Assembly (NCBI RefSeq): GCF_034044635.1
Contig: NZ_JAXCLX010000001.1
Coordinates: 992,001-1,056,000, forward strand
Source: Dongia rigui
GTDB taxonomy: Bacteria; Pseudomonadota; Alphaproteobacteria; Dongiales; Dongiaceae
DNA: 64,000 bases
Direction: 5' to 3'
This document shows, in pieces, positions 1 through 8,437 of the stretch; the first letter of the stretch is position 1, and each line of letters begins with the position of its first letter. The translations under genes were made by a program, and so were the position numbers. Below the pieces are notes generated by a model. That model was given only the letters and a program-made list of their open reading frames with translations, was not told the DNA's origin and did not search any database.

Positions 1-121
1 GTTTGGCCCAGGCACCCGGCCCCACCGGCAGAATCGCGGCCAGCACAAGCGCAGCCAAAACCAGCCCGACAAATTTCAAGCTGAAGCGCTGCGGCGCATT
101 AAAAATGTGGCTCTTCCGCAT
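1..121 (-). CDS. Secreted protein, N-terminus only (probable N-acetylmuramoyl-L-alanine amidase)
   Basis: The gene runs off the left edge; only the first 40 codons are present. They read as a clear Sec signal peptide: a basic start (MRKSH), a hydrophobic core (FVGLVLAALVLAAILPV) and an Ala-x-Ala-like end (GAWAK). The product is therefore exported. The catalytic domain lies outside the window, so the sequence itself does not give a function. In many alphaproteobacteria the gene divergent from rne is a periplasmic cell-wall amidase of the AmiC type, and this is the basis of the name. The ATG is at 119-121, with a good promoter 30 nt upstream. Confidence 0.55.
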   Translation of the reverse strand, partial: MRKSHIFNAPQRFSLKFVGLVLAALVLAAILPVGPGAWAK

Positions 122-150
122 GTTGCCGGTTCGTCGCGTGAATCTCTCGC

Positions 151-180
151 AATATAGTGCCGCAACTAGCTGAAAAGCAA
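151..180 (-). promoter_or_regulatory. Sigma-70-type promoter for the divergent secreted-protein gene
   Basis: On the minus strand TTGCTT (175-180) is followed by an 18-nt spacer and TATATT (151-156), about 30 nt before the ATG at 121. It points away from rne. Confidence 0.45.
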
Positions 181-613
181 CAAGATATTGAATTTGCCTG
201 AAAATTGGGCATCCGCCGCGTCAGGAACGGGACGGCCGACAAAGATCGCCCAGGAAGCGGGCAATTGCAGTTGTGTTGCTGGTCGACGGCCAGTATGGTG
301 ACGTTCCGCGACCGTTCGGATCGCTCCAAATCGCCCAAATTGGCCGACTGGGGATCGAATCGACGGTTGGTCGTGAACTTGGCTATCGCCCGCCAACAGC
401 CCTGAATATTGGATTTCCGGGGCCGGACGAGAACCAGGCACCGCTTACGCAGGACAAGGTCGCTCCCGACCTGAGACGGACCGGAGCCGAGGCTTGTTCT
501 GTAGCAAAACCAACAGGTTGACATGACGCCACCCTGCCATTCAACAACCCTTTTCGCGCCGCCGACCGCTGTGAGAGCGATCGACGCTGGGCGCGTCACG
601 GAGCTATGCATCT
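181..613. other. Long divergent intergenic region with the rne leader
   Basis: About 430 nt without a convincing gene. It should hold the rne promoter and a long 5' leader. RNase E genes are commonly autoregulated through such leaders, and that is expected here rather than seen. TTGACA at 518-523 is the best -35 match, but the -10 at the right distance (near 541) is poor. The short frames across this region have no family resemblance. Confidence 0.4.
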
Positions 614-3600
614 ATGACCAAAATTATGCTGATCGACGCCACCCACCCGGAAGAAACCCGCGTTGCGGTGGTGGATGGCCGCAGGCTTGAAGAGTTCGAC
701 GTCGAAGTCGCCAGCCGGCACCCGCTCAAAGGCAACATCTATCTCGCCAAGGTAACCAGGGTCGAACCGTCCCTGCAGGCCGCCTTTGTTGAATATGGCG
801 GCAATCGCCACGGTTTCCTGGCGTTCAGCGAAATCCATCCCGATTACTACCGCATCCCGGTCGCCGATCGCGAAGCCTTGATGCGCGAGGATATCGAGGA
901 GGCGGAAGAAGAAGAACAGCGCCGTGGGCGTGGTCGCCGTGACCGTGGCGGCCGCCGCCGCGACCGGGCACGCTCTGGGGCTGCCCAAGGCCATGCCGGC
1001 GAAGATGGCGCCCCAGCGGGGACTGCCGGCGAGCCAGAGCATGAGCATGAGCATGAGCATGAGCATGAGCATGAGCATGATCTGGGCCACGACCAGGATC
1101 ATCACGACGATCACGCGCATGATCACGACGATATCGACCATGATCACGACGATCTCGATCATGACCACGACGATCATGACCATGCCGAAGAGTCGCACGC
1201 CGGGGTGGCAGCGGCCGAGACCTTGGGCGCCGACAGCGGCGCCAATGTTGCTGCGGATGACGACCGTTCCGGCACCACGCAGGTCATGCCGCTTTCCGCC
1301 GGCCATGACAGCCTGCGCAGCGAGCCGGTGGCCCAACCGGCCGAAACAACTCAGCCAGAATCCTTTACCCAAGCTTCCTTTGCCCAAGCTTCCTTTGCTG
1401 AGGTGAGTGACTTCCCGGCCGCCGCAGTGGCCGAGGGCACCGACGCCGACGCCAGTCATGGCGATGTCCTTGATGCCGAGGTGCCGGCCGCGCCGCAGGG
1501 CGATATTGTCGAGGTTGTTCAGCCGCCCGAGGTCATCGACACCGTGGGCGGCGAAGAAGCGAGCCACGGCGACGACGCCGAGGAGGAGGACGAGGAAGAC
1601 GACGATTCCGATCGCCGCCGCCGGCAGCGTCACCTGCGTCGCTACAAGATCCAGGAAGTCATCAAGCGCCGCCAGATTCTGTTGGTGCAGGTCACCAAGG
1701 AAGAGCGCGGCAACAAGGGTGCGGCGCTCACCACCTACATGTCGCTGGCCGGGCGTTATTGCGTGCTGATGCCCAACACCGATCGCGGTGGCGGCATTTC
1801 GCGCCGCATCACCTCGGTTTCCGACCGCAAGCGACTGAAGTCGATCGTCGATGAACTGGATCCGCCGGAAGGGATGGCGGTCATCGTCCGCACCGCCGGC
1901 ATGGAACGCCAGCGCAGCGAGATCAAGCGCGACTTCGAATACCTGCTGCGCCTGTGGGACGAGATCCGCGAGAACACGCTGCGGTCCTCGGCGCCTTCGC
2001 TCATCTACGAAGAAGCAAGCCTCATCAAGCGCTCGATCCGTGACCTCTACACCCGCGACATCGGCGATATCGTGGTGGCGGGCGGCGAGGCCTTCAAATC
2101 GGCCCGTTCCTTCATGCGCATGCTGGCCCCGGGCCATGCCAAGCGCGTGCAGTTCTATCGCGACCCGTCGGTGCCGCTGTTCCAGCGGTACCAGATCGAA
2201 AGCCAGATCGCGGCGATCCATCACCCGGTCGTCAACCTGCGGTCGGGCGGCTACATCGTCATCAACCAGACCGAAGCGCTGGTCGCCGTCGACGTGAACT
2301 CGGGCCGCTCGACACGCGAGCGCAATATCGAGGAAACGGCGCTGCGCACCAATCTGGAGGCCGCCGAAGAGGTGGCGCGCCAGTTGCGCCTGCGCGACCT
2401 TGCCGGCCTCATCGTCATCGACTTCATCGACATGGACGAGGGGCGCAATAACGCCGCCGTCGAACGTCGCATGAAGGACGCGCTGAGGAACGACCGCGCG
2501 CGCATCCAGATCGGCCGTATTTCGTCCTTCGGCCTGCTGGAGATGTCGCGCCAGCGCCTGCATGCCAGCCTCCAGGAAGCCTCGACCGAACTCTGCCCGC
2601 ATTGCCACGGCACCGGGCGCATGCGTTCGGTGGATTCGACGGCACTTCATGTGCTGCGCATGGTCGAGGAGGAAATCACGCGCAATGCCAGTGCCGGCGT
2701 GTCGGTCTTCGTGCCGTCATCCGTGGCGCTCTACATCCTCAACCAGAAGCGCCACGCCCTGGCCCAGCTCGAGCTGCGGCGCGGCGTGCGCATCTATCTC
2801 AATGCCGATGACGAACTGACGCCGCCGGATTATCGCCTGGAACGCATCAAGATGCTGGCGCCGGGCGAAGAACTGCCGCCGGCGCCCGAGGCGCAGCCGA
2901 TCGAAATCGATTTCGACGAGAGCGAGGACGACAACTACGTCGAGGAGACGGATGAAGTCGAAGCCGTTGCCGAAGCCGAAAGCGATGCCGGGGAAGCCGA
3001 GGGCGAGGAAGCTGCGGCCGAAGATGGCGCCGAGCGCCAGGGCCGTCGCCGGCGTCGTCGCCGGCGTGGCCGCGGCGGCAAATTCCAGGCCGATGAATTC
3101 ACCGACCAGGCGGAAGCGGCCCCCAGCGAAGGCGAGGCCGACGGCGACGCCCAAGCCCGCCGTCCGGCGGAAGCGGACGATGCCGAGGACGATGACGAAT
3201 CCGAAGAGGGCGAGGATCAGGCCGACGGTGACGAAGCCACGGACGACGCCAACGCCGCCGGTGACGGGGAAGCACGCCGCCGCCGCCGCCGTGGTCGTCG
3301 TGGCGGCCGTCGCCGCTCTCGCCGCCCGCAGGACGGTGCAGCGCAGGATGGCCAGGTGAATGACGGCCAGGCGAATGACGGCCAGGGCAATGAAGGTCAG
3401 GGCAATGAAGGTCTAGCTGCCGATGCGTCAGGCAACGACGCGCCGGGCTTTGGCGAGCAGCCATATGTCCCGGGTGATGCCGCAGCTCTGCCACCGCAAT
3501 GGCGCGCGGAGGAATCCGGCAACACCCAGGAAGGTGCCGCGGCTGACACCAGCGAGGCTGGCGATGCGACAGCGGAACGGCCGCGCCGTCCCCGCCGCCC

Positions 3601-3853
3601 GCGCCGCGATCGCGAGACGCCGGCCGAGCCCCGGCTTGCCGAGACAGCACCGGCCATCGTCGCGGCGCCGGCTGCACCAGCGCCTGCGGTCCCGCCGGCA
3701 CCGGTCGCAGCTCCCGCCCAGGATTTGGCCTTGGCGGAGCGTTCGGTCACGGTGATCGAGGTCAAGGATAGCGGGGAAGCCGTTGCCGCCTCGGTCGAGG
3801 ATGACCCCAACCAGCCCAAGAAGCGCGGCTGGTGGCGGCGCCTCATCGAGTAG
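614..3853 (+). CDS. rne: Ribonuclease E
   Basis: Endoribonuclease that starts mRNA decay and processes rRNA and tRNA precursors; it scaffolds the RNA degradosome near the membrane. At 1079 residues it has the usual bacterial size. The N-terminus (MLIDATHPEETRVAVVDG) and split S1 domain match the alphaproteobacterial form. Catalytic Asp560 (VAVDVNSG) and Asp603 (IVIDFIDM) are 43 residues apart, as in E. coli D303/D346. The zinc-link CPHC is Cys661/Cys664, also at the E. coli spacing. Residues about 98-335 are a low-complexity insertion in the S1 domain: a basic stretch, a His/Glu/Asp block at 142-195 and an acidic part. The C-terminal third alternates acidic and Arg-rich blocks, probably the RNA-binding and degradosome scaffold, and ends KKRGWWRRLIE. 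Start ATG follows ACGGAG by about 10 nt. Confidence 0.97.
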   Translation: MTKIMLIDATHPEETRVAVVDGRRLEEFDVEVASRHPLKGNIYLAKVTRVEPSLQAAFVEYGGNRHGFLAFSEIHPDYYRIPVADREALMREDIEEAEEEEQRRGRGRRDRGGRRRDRARSGAAQGHAGEDGAPAGTAGEPEHEHEHEHEHEHEHDLGHDQDHHDDHAHDHDDIDHDHDDLDHDHDDHDHAEESHAGVAAAETLGADSGANVAADDDRSGTTQVMPLSAGHDSLRSEPVAQPAETTQPESFTQASFAQASFAEVSDFPAAAVAEGTDADASHGDVLDAEVPAAPQGDIVEVVQPPEVIDTVGGEEASHGDDAEEEDEEDDDSDRRRRQRHLRRYKIQEVIKRRQILLVQVTKEERGNKGAALTTYMSLAGRYCVLMPNTDRGGGISRRITSVSDRKRLKSIVDELDPPEGMAVIVRTAGMERQRSEIKRDFEYLLRLWDEIRENTLRSSAPSLIYEEASLIKRSIRDLYTRDIGDIVVAGGEAFKSARSFMRMLAPGHAKRVQFYRDPSVPLFQRYQIESQIAAIHHPVVNLRSGGYIVINQTEALVAVDVNSGRSTRERNIEETALRTNLEAAEEVARQLRLRDLAGLIVIDFIDMDEGRNNAAVERRMKDALRNDRARIQIGRISSFGLLEMSRQRLHASLQEASTELCPHCHGTGRMRSVDSTALHVLRMVEEEITRNASAGVSVFVPSSVALYILNQKRHALAQLELRRGVRIYLNADDELTPPDYRLERIKMLAPGEELPPAPEAQPIEIDFDESEDDNYVEETDEVEAVAEAESDAGEAEGEEAAAEDGAERQGRRRRRRRRGRGGKFQADEFTDQAEAAPSEGEADGDAQARRPAEADDAEDDDESEEGEDQADGDEATDDANAAGDGEARRRRRRGRRGGRRRSRRPQDGAAQDGQVNDGQANDGQGNEGQGNEGLAADASGNDAPGFGEQPYVPGDAAALPPQWRAEESGNTQEGAAADTSEAGDATAERPRRPRRPRRDRETPAEPRLAETAPAIVAAPAAPAPAVPPAPVAAPAQDLALAERSVTVIEVKDSGEAVAASVEDDPNQPKKRGWWRRLIE
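1037..1078 (+). repeat. Hexanucleotide microsatellite inside rne (GAGCAT x7)
   Basis: Seven perfect tandem copies of GAGCAT encode seven Glu-His dipeptides. They lead into a degenerate run of Asp/His codons to about 1190. The unit is two codons, so slippage would change repeat number without a frameshift. Confidence 0.95.
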
Positions 3854-3875
3854 CGCGCGCTTAAAGGACGACATG

Positions 3876-3913
3876 AAACAAGGCCTGATCGGATCGATCA
3901 GGCCTTGTTCGTT
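3876..3913 (+). terminator. Rho-independent terminator after rne
   Basis: A 14-bp perfect stem (3877-3890 with 3896-3909) with loop GGATC lies 23 nt after the rne stop and is followed by GTTT. The T-tract is short, but the stem is strong, and it separates rne from the convergent gene. Confidence 0.75.
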
Positions 3914-3966
3914 TCAGTGTCCCTTCCCGGCCCCGACTTGCCCAGCCCCGGCTGGCACCGCCAGAA

Positions 3967-5205
3967 TCACGCCGCCGGCGCTTTCCCCTGCGCCATGGCA
4001 TCGAGCAGGCGGCCCTGGAACAGCGAGATGCCAAGCTTGCCGCCGATCTCCAATCCCTGCTCGGAATCGACCCGGCACAGAATGATGCGTTCGCGGCCGA
4101 AGCGCTCGACCGCCGCCTGCATCCGCTCCAATTGCGAGTTCTCGCACTCGTCATAGAGCGCCGGGGTCCAGATCACCTTGATGAGATCGACATTGAGCTG
4201 GTCGCGGTCGAGCTGCGGCAGCTGCTGATACTTCACCTGATCGAGGATGATCTTGTAGCCGCGCTCTTTCAGGAAATCGCGGGCGAAGAAGAAATCTTCG
4301 GGCTCGCTATAGAAGTCGATCGCCGGCAATTCGATGGCGAGCGGCCCGCGATCCTTGTTGTTGGTGGCGCGGTCGAAGTCCAGGAACTCCTGCGTCAGCA
4401 GTGTCGCCAACGACAGGTTGAGGCTCGCATTCTTCAGCATCGGCTGATAATCCTGCCGCGGCATCAGGGCCAGCATGCGCGCATCAAGCACGCGCGCCAG
4501 ATGCTGGAACAGCCACTTGTCGGCGGTGACGTTGTAACCCGGCGTCACCGTCTGGGCGAGGAACGGCATCGAGAAAAAAAGCTCGGTCAGGATCGGTGCG
4601 GGCTTGGCACCGGGAATGATGGCAAAGACCTGCTGGCGGCGCAGCACGTTGGCAAGGTCCGCGCTGATGATGGCCTTCTCCAACTTCTCAAGCACGGCTG
4701 GGCTGATGAGCTGGCCGCGGCCGTCGTCGAGCGAGCCGCTCTTGGCCGCCGCCGCTGCCTGGGCGCTGGCCTTGCGCCGGTCTTCCATATGACCGCGCGC
4801 GGCGCCGACGAATTGTTCCCATTCCGTCTCGATGTCGAACCAGGTGGCAAAAGCCGGCGGCCGGCGCGATGGGCTGGGCGGCAGGGAGAACAGCGGGTCG
4901 TCCTTGAACATCTGCTTGACGTGGCGGACATAGGTGTCGATGTCGTCTTCGCTGGCACCCTTGGTGAGCGCGATGACATCGTTGTTCCACAGCTGGTAGA
5001 TCCCGGCCTCGAAGCGCTGCACCAGCGGCTCCAGGACCTGTTTGACGATGCGAATATGGTGCGGCCGCTGGTTATAGGGCCTCAGCTGCGATAGATGGAT
5101 CTGCACGGCGCGGCGGCCGGCGCGGTGGCGCTCCAGCCGCTCGGCATAGTCGACGAGCAGTTCTTCGTCGGTCGTCGTTCGCCCATCCTTGGCGCGTTCG
5201 TTCAT
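3967..5205 (-). CDS. Degenerate EAL-domain-like protein
   Basis: 412 residues with no signal peptide or membrane segment, so cytoplasmic. The C-terminal half can be lined up by eye with an EAL phosphodiesterase fold: NLSLATLLTQEFLDF resembles the 'INLSP..L' strand, IELPAIDFYSEPEDF sits where 'LEITES' would be, GYKIILDQV replaces 'G..IALDDFG', and GISLFQGRLLD matches the final 'G....QGYLF' element. The signature EAL triplet and the DDFG metal and catalytic residues are absent, so it should not hydrolyse c-di-GMP; at most it binds a nucleotide or a partner. The N-terminal half is unassigned. It lies upstream of and parallel to nothing obvious, but its neighbour is a LapG-type protease gene 165 nt away on the same strand. 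The fold assignment is mine and needs a profile search. Confidence 0.6.
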   Translation of the reverse strand: MNERAKDGRTTTDEELLVDYAERLERHRAGRRAVQIHLSQLRPYNQRPHHIRIVKQVLEPLVQRFEAGIYQLWNNDVIALTKGASEDDIDTYVRHVKQMFKDDPLFSLPPSPSRRPPAFATWFDIETEWEQFVGAARGHMEDRRKASAQAAAAAKSGSLDDGRGQLISPAVLEKLEKAIISADLANVLRRQQVFAIIPGAKPAPILTELFFSMPFLAQTVTPGYNVTADKWLFQHLARVLDARMLALMPRQDYQPMLKNASLNLSLATLLTQEFLDFDRATNNKDRGPLAIELPAIDFYSEPEDFFFARDFLKERGYKIILDQVKYQQLPQLDRDQLNVDLIKVIWTPALYDECENSQLERMQAAVERFGRERIILCRVDSEQGLEIGGKLGISLFQGRLLDAMAQGKAPAA

Positions 5206-5370
5206 CCCCCAACCCCCAAATTATCCCGGCCGGTCGCACCGGCGGGTACCGACTTGCAAATCATGGCAGGTGACCGCGATCGCCACCCCCCTTTGCGGCA
5301 TTTATTCCGACGTCGCGCCGCGTTAACCACGGCTGTTCAAATCTTATACGCTAGTTTCAGGAATTGCGCC

Positions 5371-6060
5371 TCAGCGCCGATGCAGCCACCAGCCGTTTTC
5401 GTTGATCGAATAGACCGGCTGGTAGTGCTTGATCGTGTTGGCGGGCACCACCGTCTTGATCTGGTTGTCGAGCAGCAAGGCATCGGAACCGTTATAGACG
5501 ATGAGCACGGCATGGCCGACGCCAAGGTTGAGATCCTGCAGCGCCACCACGCGCATGTCCTCGATCGGGATGCCCAGCGCCTTCAGCGCCATCATCTTCG
5601 AGATGGCGTAATCCTCGCAATCGCCGTTCTTCTTGAGGAACTGGTAAGGCGTCGCCCAGTAATCCTCGGCGCCCCAGTTCTTCATGTCGATGATGTAGCG
5701 CTTGGAATTCATCAGCTTGTTGACCTCCTTGATCTGGGTCAACCGGTCCTTGCCCTTGAGGTCGTCGATGAAGCCCTTCCAGCCTTTCGTCGTGCAGGTC
5801 TCGGACTCGCAAGGTGCCCCGCCCTTCCAGCGTCCCAGCATGTCGAGCCATTTCGGGAACTTCTTCAAATTCTTCGACGGCAGTTCGATCGAGCTGAAAA
5901 TCTTCGGATAGGTGCGCGCCTCGGCCCGCTGCGGCAGCGCGCCAAGCGTCAGGAGCAACGCCAGGCAGACGGCAAGCGGCAGCAGGTTGCTGCACCCTCG
6001 CGCGGCCCCCCGGCGCGGCCGGCGCGTTTGCGCTTGCCCTGGCCTTTCCCCTGGTCCCAT
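5371..6060 (-). CDS. LapG-type transglutaminase-like cysteine protease (BTLCP, DUF920)
   Basis: Predicted periplasmic cysteine protease of 229 residues. A basic N-terminus and hydrophobic run (residues 26-42) end at LPQRAEA, a Sec signal with Ala-x-Ala. The papain/transglutaminase triad is visible: Cys148 (NGDCEDYA), His183 (VGHAVLIV) and Asp198 (LLLDNQ), with spacings close to Pseudomonas LapG. LapG cuts large adhesins at the cell surface under control of the c-di-GMP receptor LapD. No LapD or adhesin gene is in this window, but genes with degenerate EAL and HD-GYP domains flank it. The open frame extends far upstream antisense to the next gene; ATG 6060 is chosen because it directly precedes the signal peptide and follows GGAGATAGG. 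Confidence 0.85.
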   Translation of the reverse strand: MGPGERPGQAQTRRPRRGAARGCSNLLPLAVCLALLLTLGALPQRAEARTYPKIFSSIELPSKNLKKFPKWLDMLGRWKGGAPCESETCTTKGWKGFIDDLKGKDRLTQIKEVNKLMNSKRYIIDMKNWGAEDYWATPYQFLKKNGDCEDYAISKMMALKALGIPIEDMRVVALQDLNLGVGHAVLIVYNGSDALLLDNQIKTVVPANTIKHYQPVYSINENGWWLHRR

Positions 6061-6172
6061 CCTGTCACCTATCTCCACTCGGCCCCCGACCCTACGCGCA
6101 GCGTGTGACCGGCAAATATCTATGGCAACTCTAATCGACCCCCGGCGCGTTTGGACCCTGGCAAAGGCTCGA

Positions 6173-6201
6173 TTGGCGGCGCCCGAATCCCGTGCTAATG
6201 T
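6173..6201 (+). promoter_or_regulatory. Promoter for the HD-GYP-like sensor gene
   Basis: TTGGCG (6173-6178), 17-nt spacer, TAATGT (6196-6201), leaving a leader of about 50 nt to the GTG at 6262. Confidence 0.5.
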
Positions 6202-6261
6202 ATCAAATTGAATATATCTGCCAACCCATTGATTCAGCGCCCATGAAGGGGGAGATCTAAC

Positions 6262-8382
6262 GTGGCCGAACCAGTTCCGGGGACCACCCCCAGCGAGACC
6301 CTGCCAGAAGAAACCGGGCGCAAGTTCGACCTGAAAGTGATCTTCCCGGCGATCGTGCTGATTTTGATCGCCGTCATCGGTGTCATTGCCGTCAGTTATT
6401 TCGTCGATCAGGAGCGCCAGCGCGAGGAAACGCAGTGGCAGCTGCGCATGGGTATCGTCGCCGACAGCCGCTTCAGCGATGTCGACCGCTGGCTCAATCG
6501 CCAGCTGGATGAACTGACCGGCCTTGCCAAGAACGAATCTTTGCAGATCTACACCGACCAGATCGCCGAGCTTTCGGCCGATGCCACGCAAAGCGACCAG
6601 GTCGAGGCGCTGCGCGATTACCTGCGCAACCTCCTCACCGTCACCGCCGACCGCACCGGCTTCGCGCTGCCCGCACCTGCCAGCGGCGATGTCCCCGCCA
6701 ATGTCGCCGAAGCGGGCCTTGCCGGCCTCATGATCATCGACGCCAAGGGGAACGTCGTTGCGGCCTCGCCCGGCGCCCCGCCCTATAGCGGCGAATTGCA
6801 GACCTTCGTCAGCGCCCAGACCCAGGGCCAGCGCGCGGTCAGCGACATGGCATTGAATTCCCGCGGCAAGCCCAGCATGGCCTTCGTCGTTCCCATCCTC
6901 GCTGCGCAAACAGAAGGCGCACAGGCGACCCAGATCGGCATCATCCTCGGCGTCAAGGAAGTGGAAGAGGAGATCTTCCCCCTGCTGAAGCAGCCGGGCG
7001 AGACCAGCAGCACCGCCAAGACGACGCTGGTGCGTTTCAAGGACGGCCGTATCCTTTATCTGTCGCCGGGGCCTGACGGCAAGCCGATGCAGCCCGAGCT
7101 TGACGCCTCGACCCCGAACCTCGACACGGCCTTCGCCGCCCAGAAACCGGGCGCCTTCGCGACCGACAAGCGCAGTGCCAGCGGCGAGCGGGTACTGGTC
7201 ACCGGCCGCGCCTTCCAGCAAGTCCCCTGGGCCATCGCCTACACCATCGATTATGACGAGGCGCTGGGGGCGGCCGAGGCCCGCTTCCGCAACCTCACCA
7301 TCGTCTTGTTGCTGGTGGTCGGCCTGGTCGGCGTCATCATCATCGCCGTCTGGCGCCATGGGTCGTCGCGGCGCGCGAGCCTTGCGGCAAGCCATGCCCA
7401 GCAACTCGCCACCAAGTTCGAAAGCCAGAAGAACCTGCTGCAGCTGGTGACCGACAGCCAGCCCACGCAGATCTTCATCCTCGACGAGAAGGATCAGTAC
7501 CAGTTCGCCAACAGCCAGGCCGCCAAGGCCGCCGGCATTCCCAATACCGAGATGATCGGCAAGCCGATCGTCAACGTGCTGGGTCCCCAGGCTGCCAAGC
7601 GCTATGTGACGCTGAGCCACGAAGCCATCGAGCTGAAGCACGAGGTTTCCAACGTCGCCCGCCTCGACGAGGGCGGCAAGGTCAAGGTCGTCCAGTCCGA
7701 ACACATCCCCTTGAAGGATGCCAGTGGCAATGCCCGCTCGGTCCTCACCGTCGAGCGTGACATCACCGATGTCGTGACCGAGCGTGAACGCCGCGCCCGC
7801 ACCCTCAACCAGCTGGTGAAAACGCTGGTCGACGTGGTCGACAAGCGCGATCCCTTCGCCGCCCAGCATTCCTCGCGCGTCGCCAAGGTGGCGCGCTCCG
7901 TCGCCAAGGAAATGGGCCTGACCGAGGTCGAGGTGGAAACCGCCGACATCGCCGGCAATCTGCTCAATCTCGGTAAGATCCTCATCCCTTCGGAGGTACT
8001 CTCCAAGACCGGCCAGCTGACCGAGGCCGAGCGCGACATGATCAAGAATTCGATCCAGACCAGCGCCGACCTGCTGCAGGGCATTGAATTCGATGGCCCG
8101 GTCGTGCCGACACTGCGCCAGGCCCAGGCCAATTGGGACGGCACCGGCCAGCCGGCTGGCCTCGCCGGCGACAACATCGTCGTCACCGCCCGCGTCATCG
8201 CCGTCGCCAACGCCTTCATCGGCATGATCAGCGACCGTGCCTTCCGCTCGGCGCTCAGCGTCGATGACGCGATCGAGAATCTGATGAAGGGGGCCGGCAA
8301 GGCCTTCGACCGCCGCGTCGTCGCCGCCCTCGTCAGCTATATCGACAACCACGGTGGCCGCGCGGAGCTGGAACGGCAGTAG
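6262..8382 (+). CDS. Membrane sensor with periplasmic domain, PAS and degenerate HD-GYP domain
   Basis: 706 residues: TM1 about 26-46, a periplasmic Cache-like sensor of some 295 residues, TM2 about 345-364, a PAS domain (about 395-510) and an HD-GYP-like domain (about 515-700). The HD-GYP part is recognisable (FAAQHSSRVAKVA, KTGQLTEAERDMI, GKAFDRRVV), but the metal and catalytic residues are changed: the HD dyad is LN (NLLNLGKI), the usual HHE is QAN, GYP is GQP, and DAFDAL is NAFIGM. It is therefore probably a binding or signalling module rather than a c-di-GMP phosphodiesterase. The start is GTG, preceded by a strong GGGGGAGA. It is divergent from the LapG-type protease gene with 201 nt between them, which suggests shared function; this is inference. 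Confidence 0.8.
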   Translation: MAEPVPGTTPSETLPEETGRKFDLKVIFPAIVLILIAVIGVIAVSYFVDQERQREETQWQLRMGIVADSRFSDVDRWLNRQLDELTGLAKNESLQIYTDQIAELSADATQSDQVEALRDYLRNLLTVTADRTGFALPAPASGDVPANVAEAGLAGLMIIDAKGNVVAASPGAPPYSGELQTFVSAQTQGQRAVSDMALNSRGKPSMAFVVPILAAQTEGAQATQIGIILGVKEVEEEIFPLLKQPGETSSTAKTTLVRFKDGRILYLSPGPDGKPMQPELDASTPNLDTAFAAQKPGAFATDKRSASGERVLVTGRAFQQVPWAIAYTIDYDEALGAAEARFRNLTIVLLLVVGLVGVIIIAVWRHGSSRRASLAASHAQQLATKFESQKNLLQLVTDSQPTQIFILDEKDQYQFANSQAAKAAGIPNTEMIGKPIVNVLGPQAAKRYVTLSHEAIELKHEVSNVARLDEGGKVKVVQSEHIPLKDASGNARSVLTVERDITDVVTERERRARTLNQLVKTLVDVVDKRDPFAAQHSSRVAKVARSVAKEMGLTEVEVETADIAGNLLNLGKILIPSEVLSKTGQLTEAERDMIKNSIQTSADLLQGIEFDGPVVPTLRQAQANWDGTGQPAGLAGDNIVVTARVIAVANAFIGMISDRAFRSALSVDDAIENLMKGAGKAFDRRVVAALVSYIDNHGGRAELERQ

Positions 8383-8405
8383 AAAGCTCCATCAGCGCAG
8401 AACGA

Positions 8406-8437
8406 AAGGGCCGGCCAAGTGCCGGCCCTTCTCATTT
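8406..8437. terminator. Bidirectional terminator between convergent genes
   Basis: Perfect 10-bp GC-rich stem (8406-8415 with 8421-8430), loop CAAGT, followed by TCTCATTT on the plus side and preceded by A's for the minus side. Confidence 0.75.

Noticed and set aside
518-546. rne promoter with perfect TTGACA at 518-523
   Set aside because: The sequence at the proper -10 position matches poorly, so it is not listed as a promoter.
596-2650. Long open frame on the minus strand antisense to rne (684 codons)
   Set aside because: High-GC shadow of RNase E; its low-complexity MVMIV-type run is the complement of the His/Asp block and has no family pattern.
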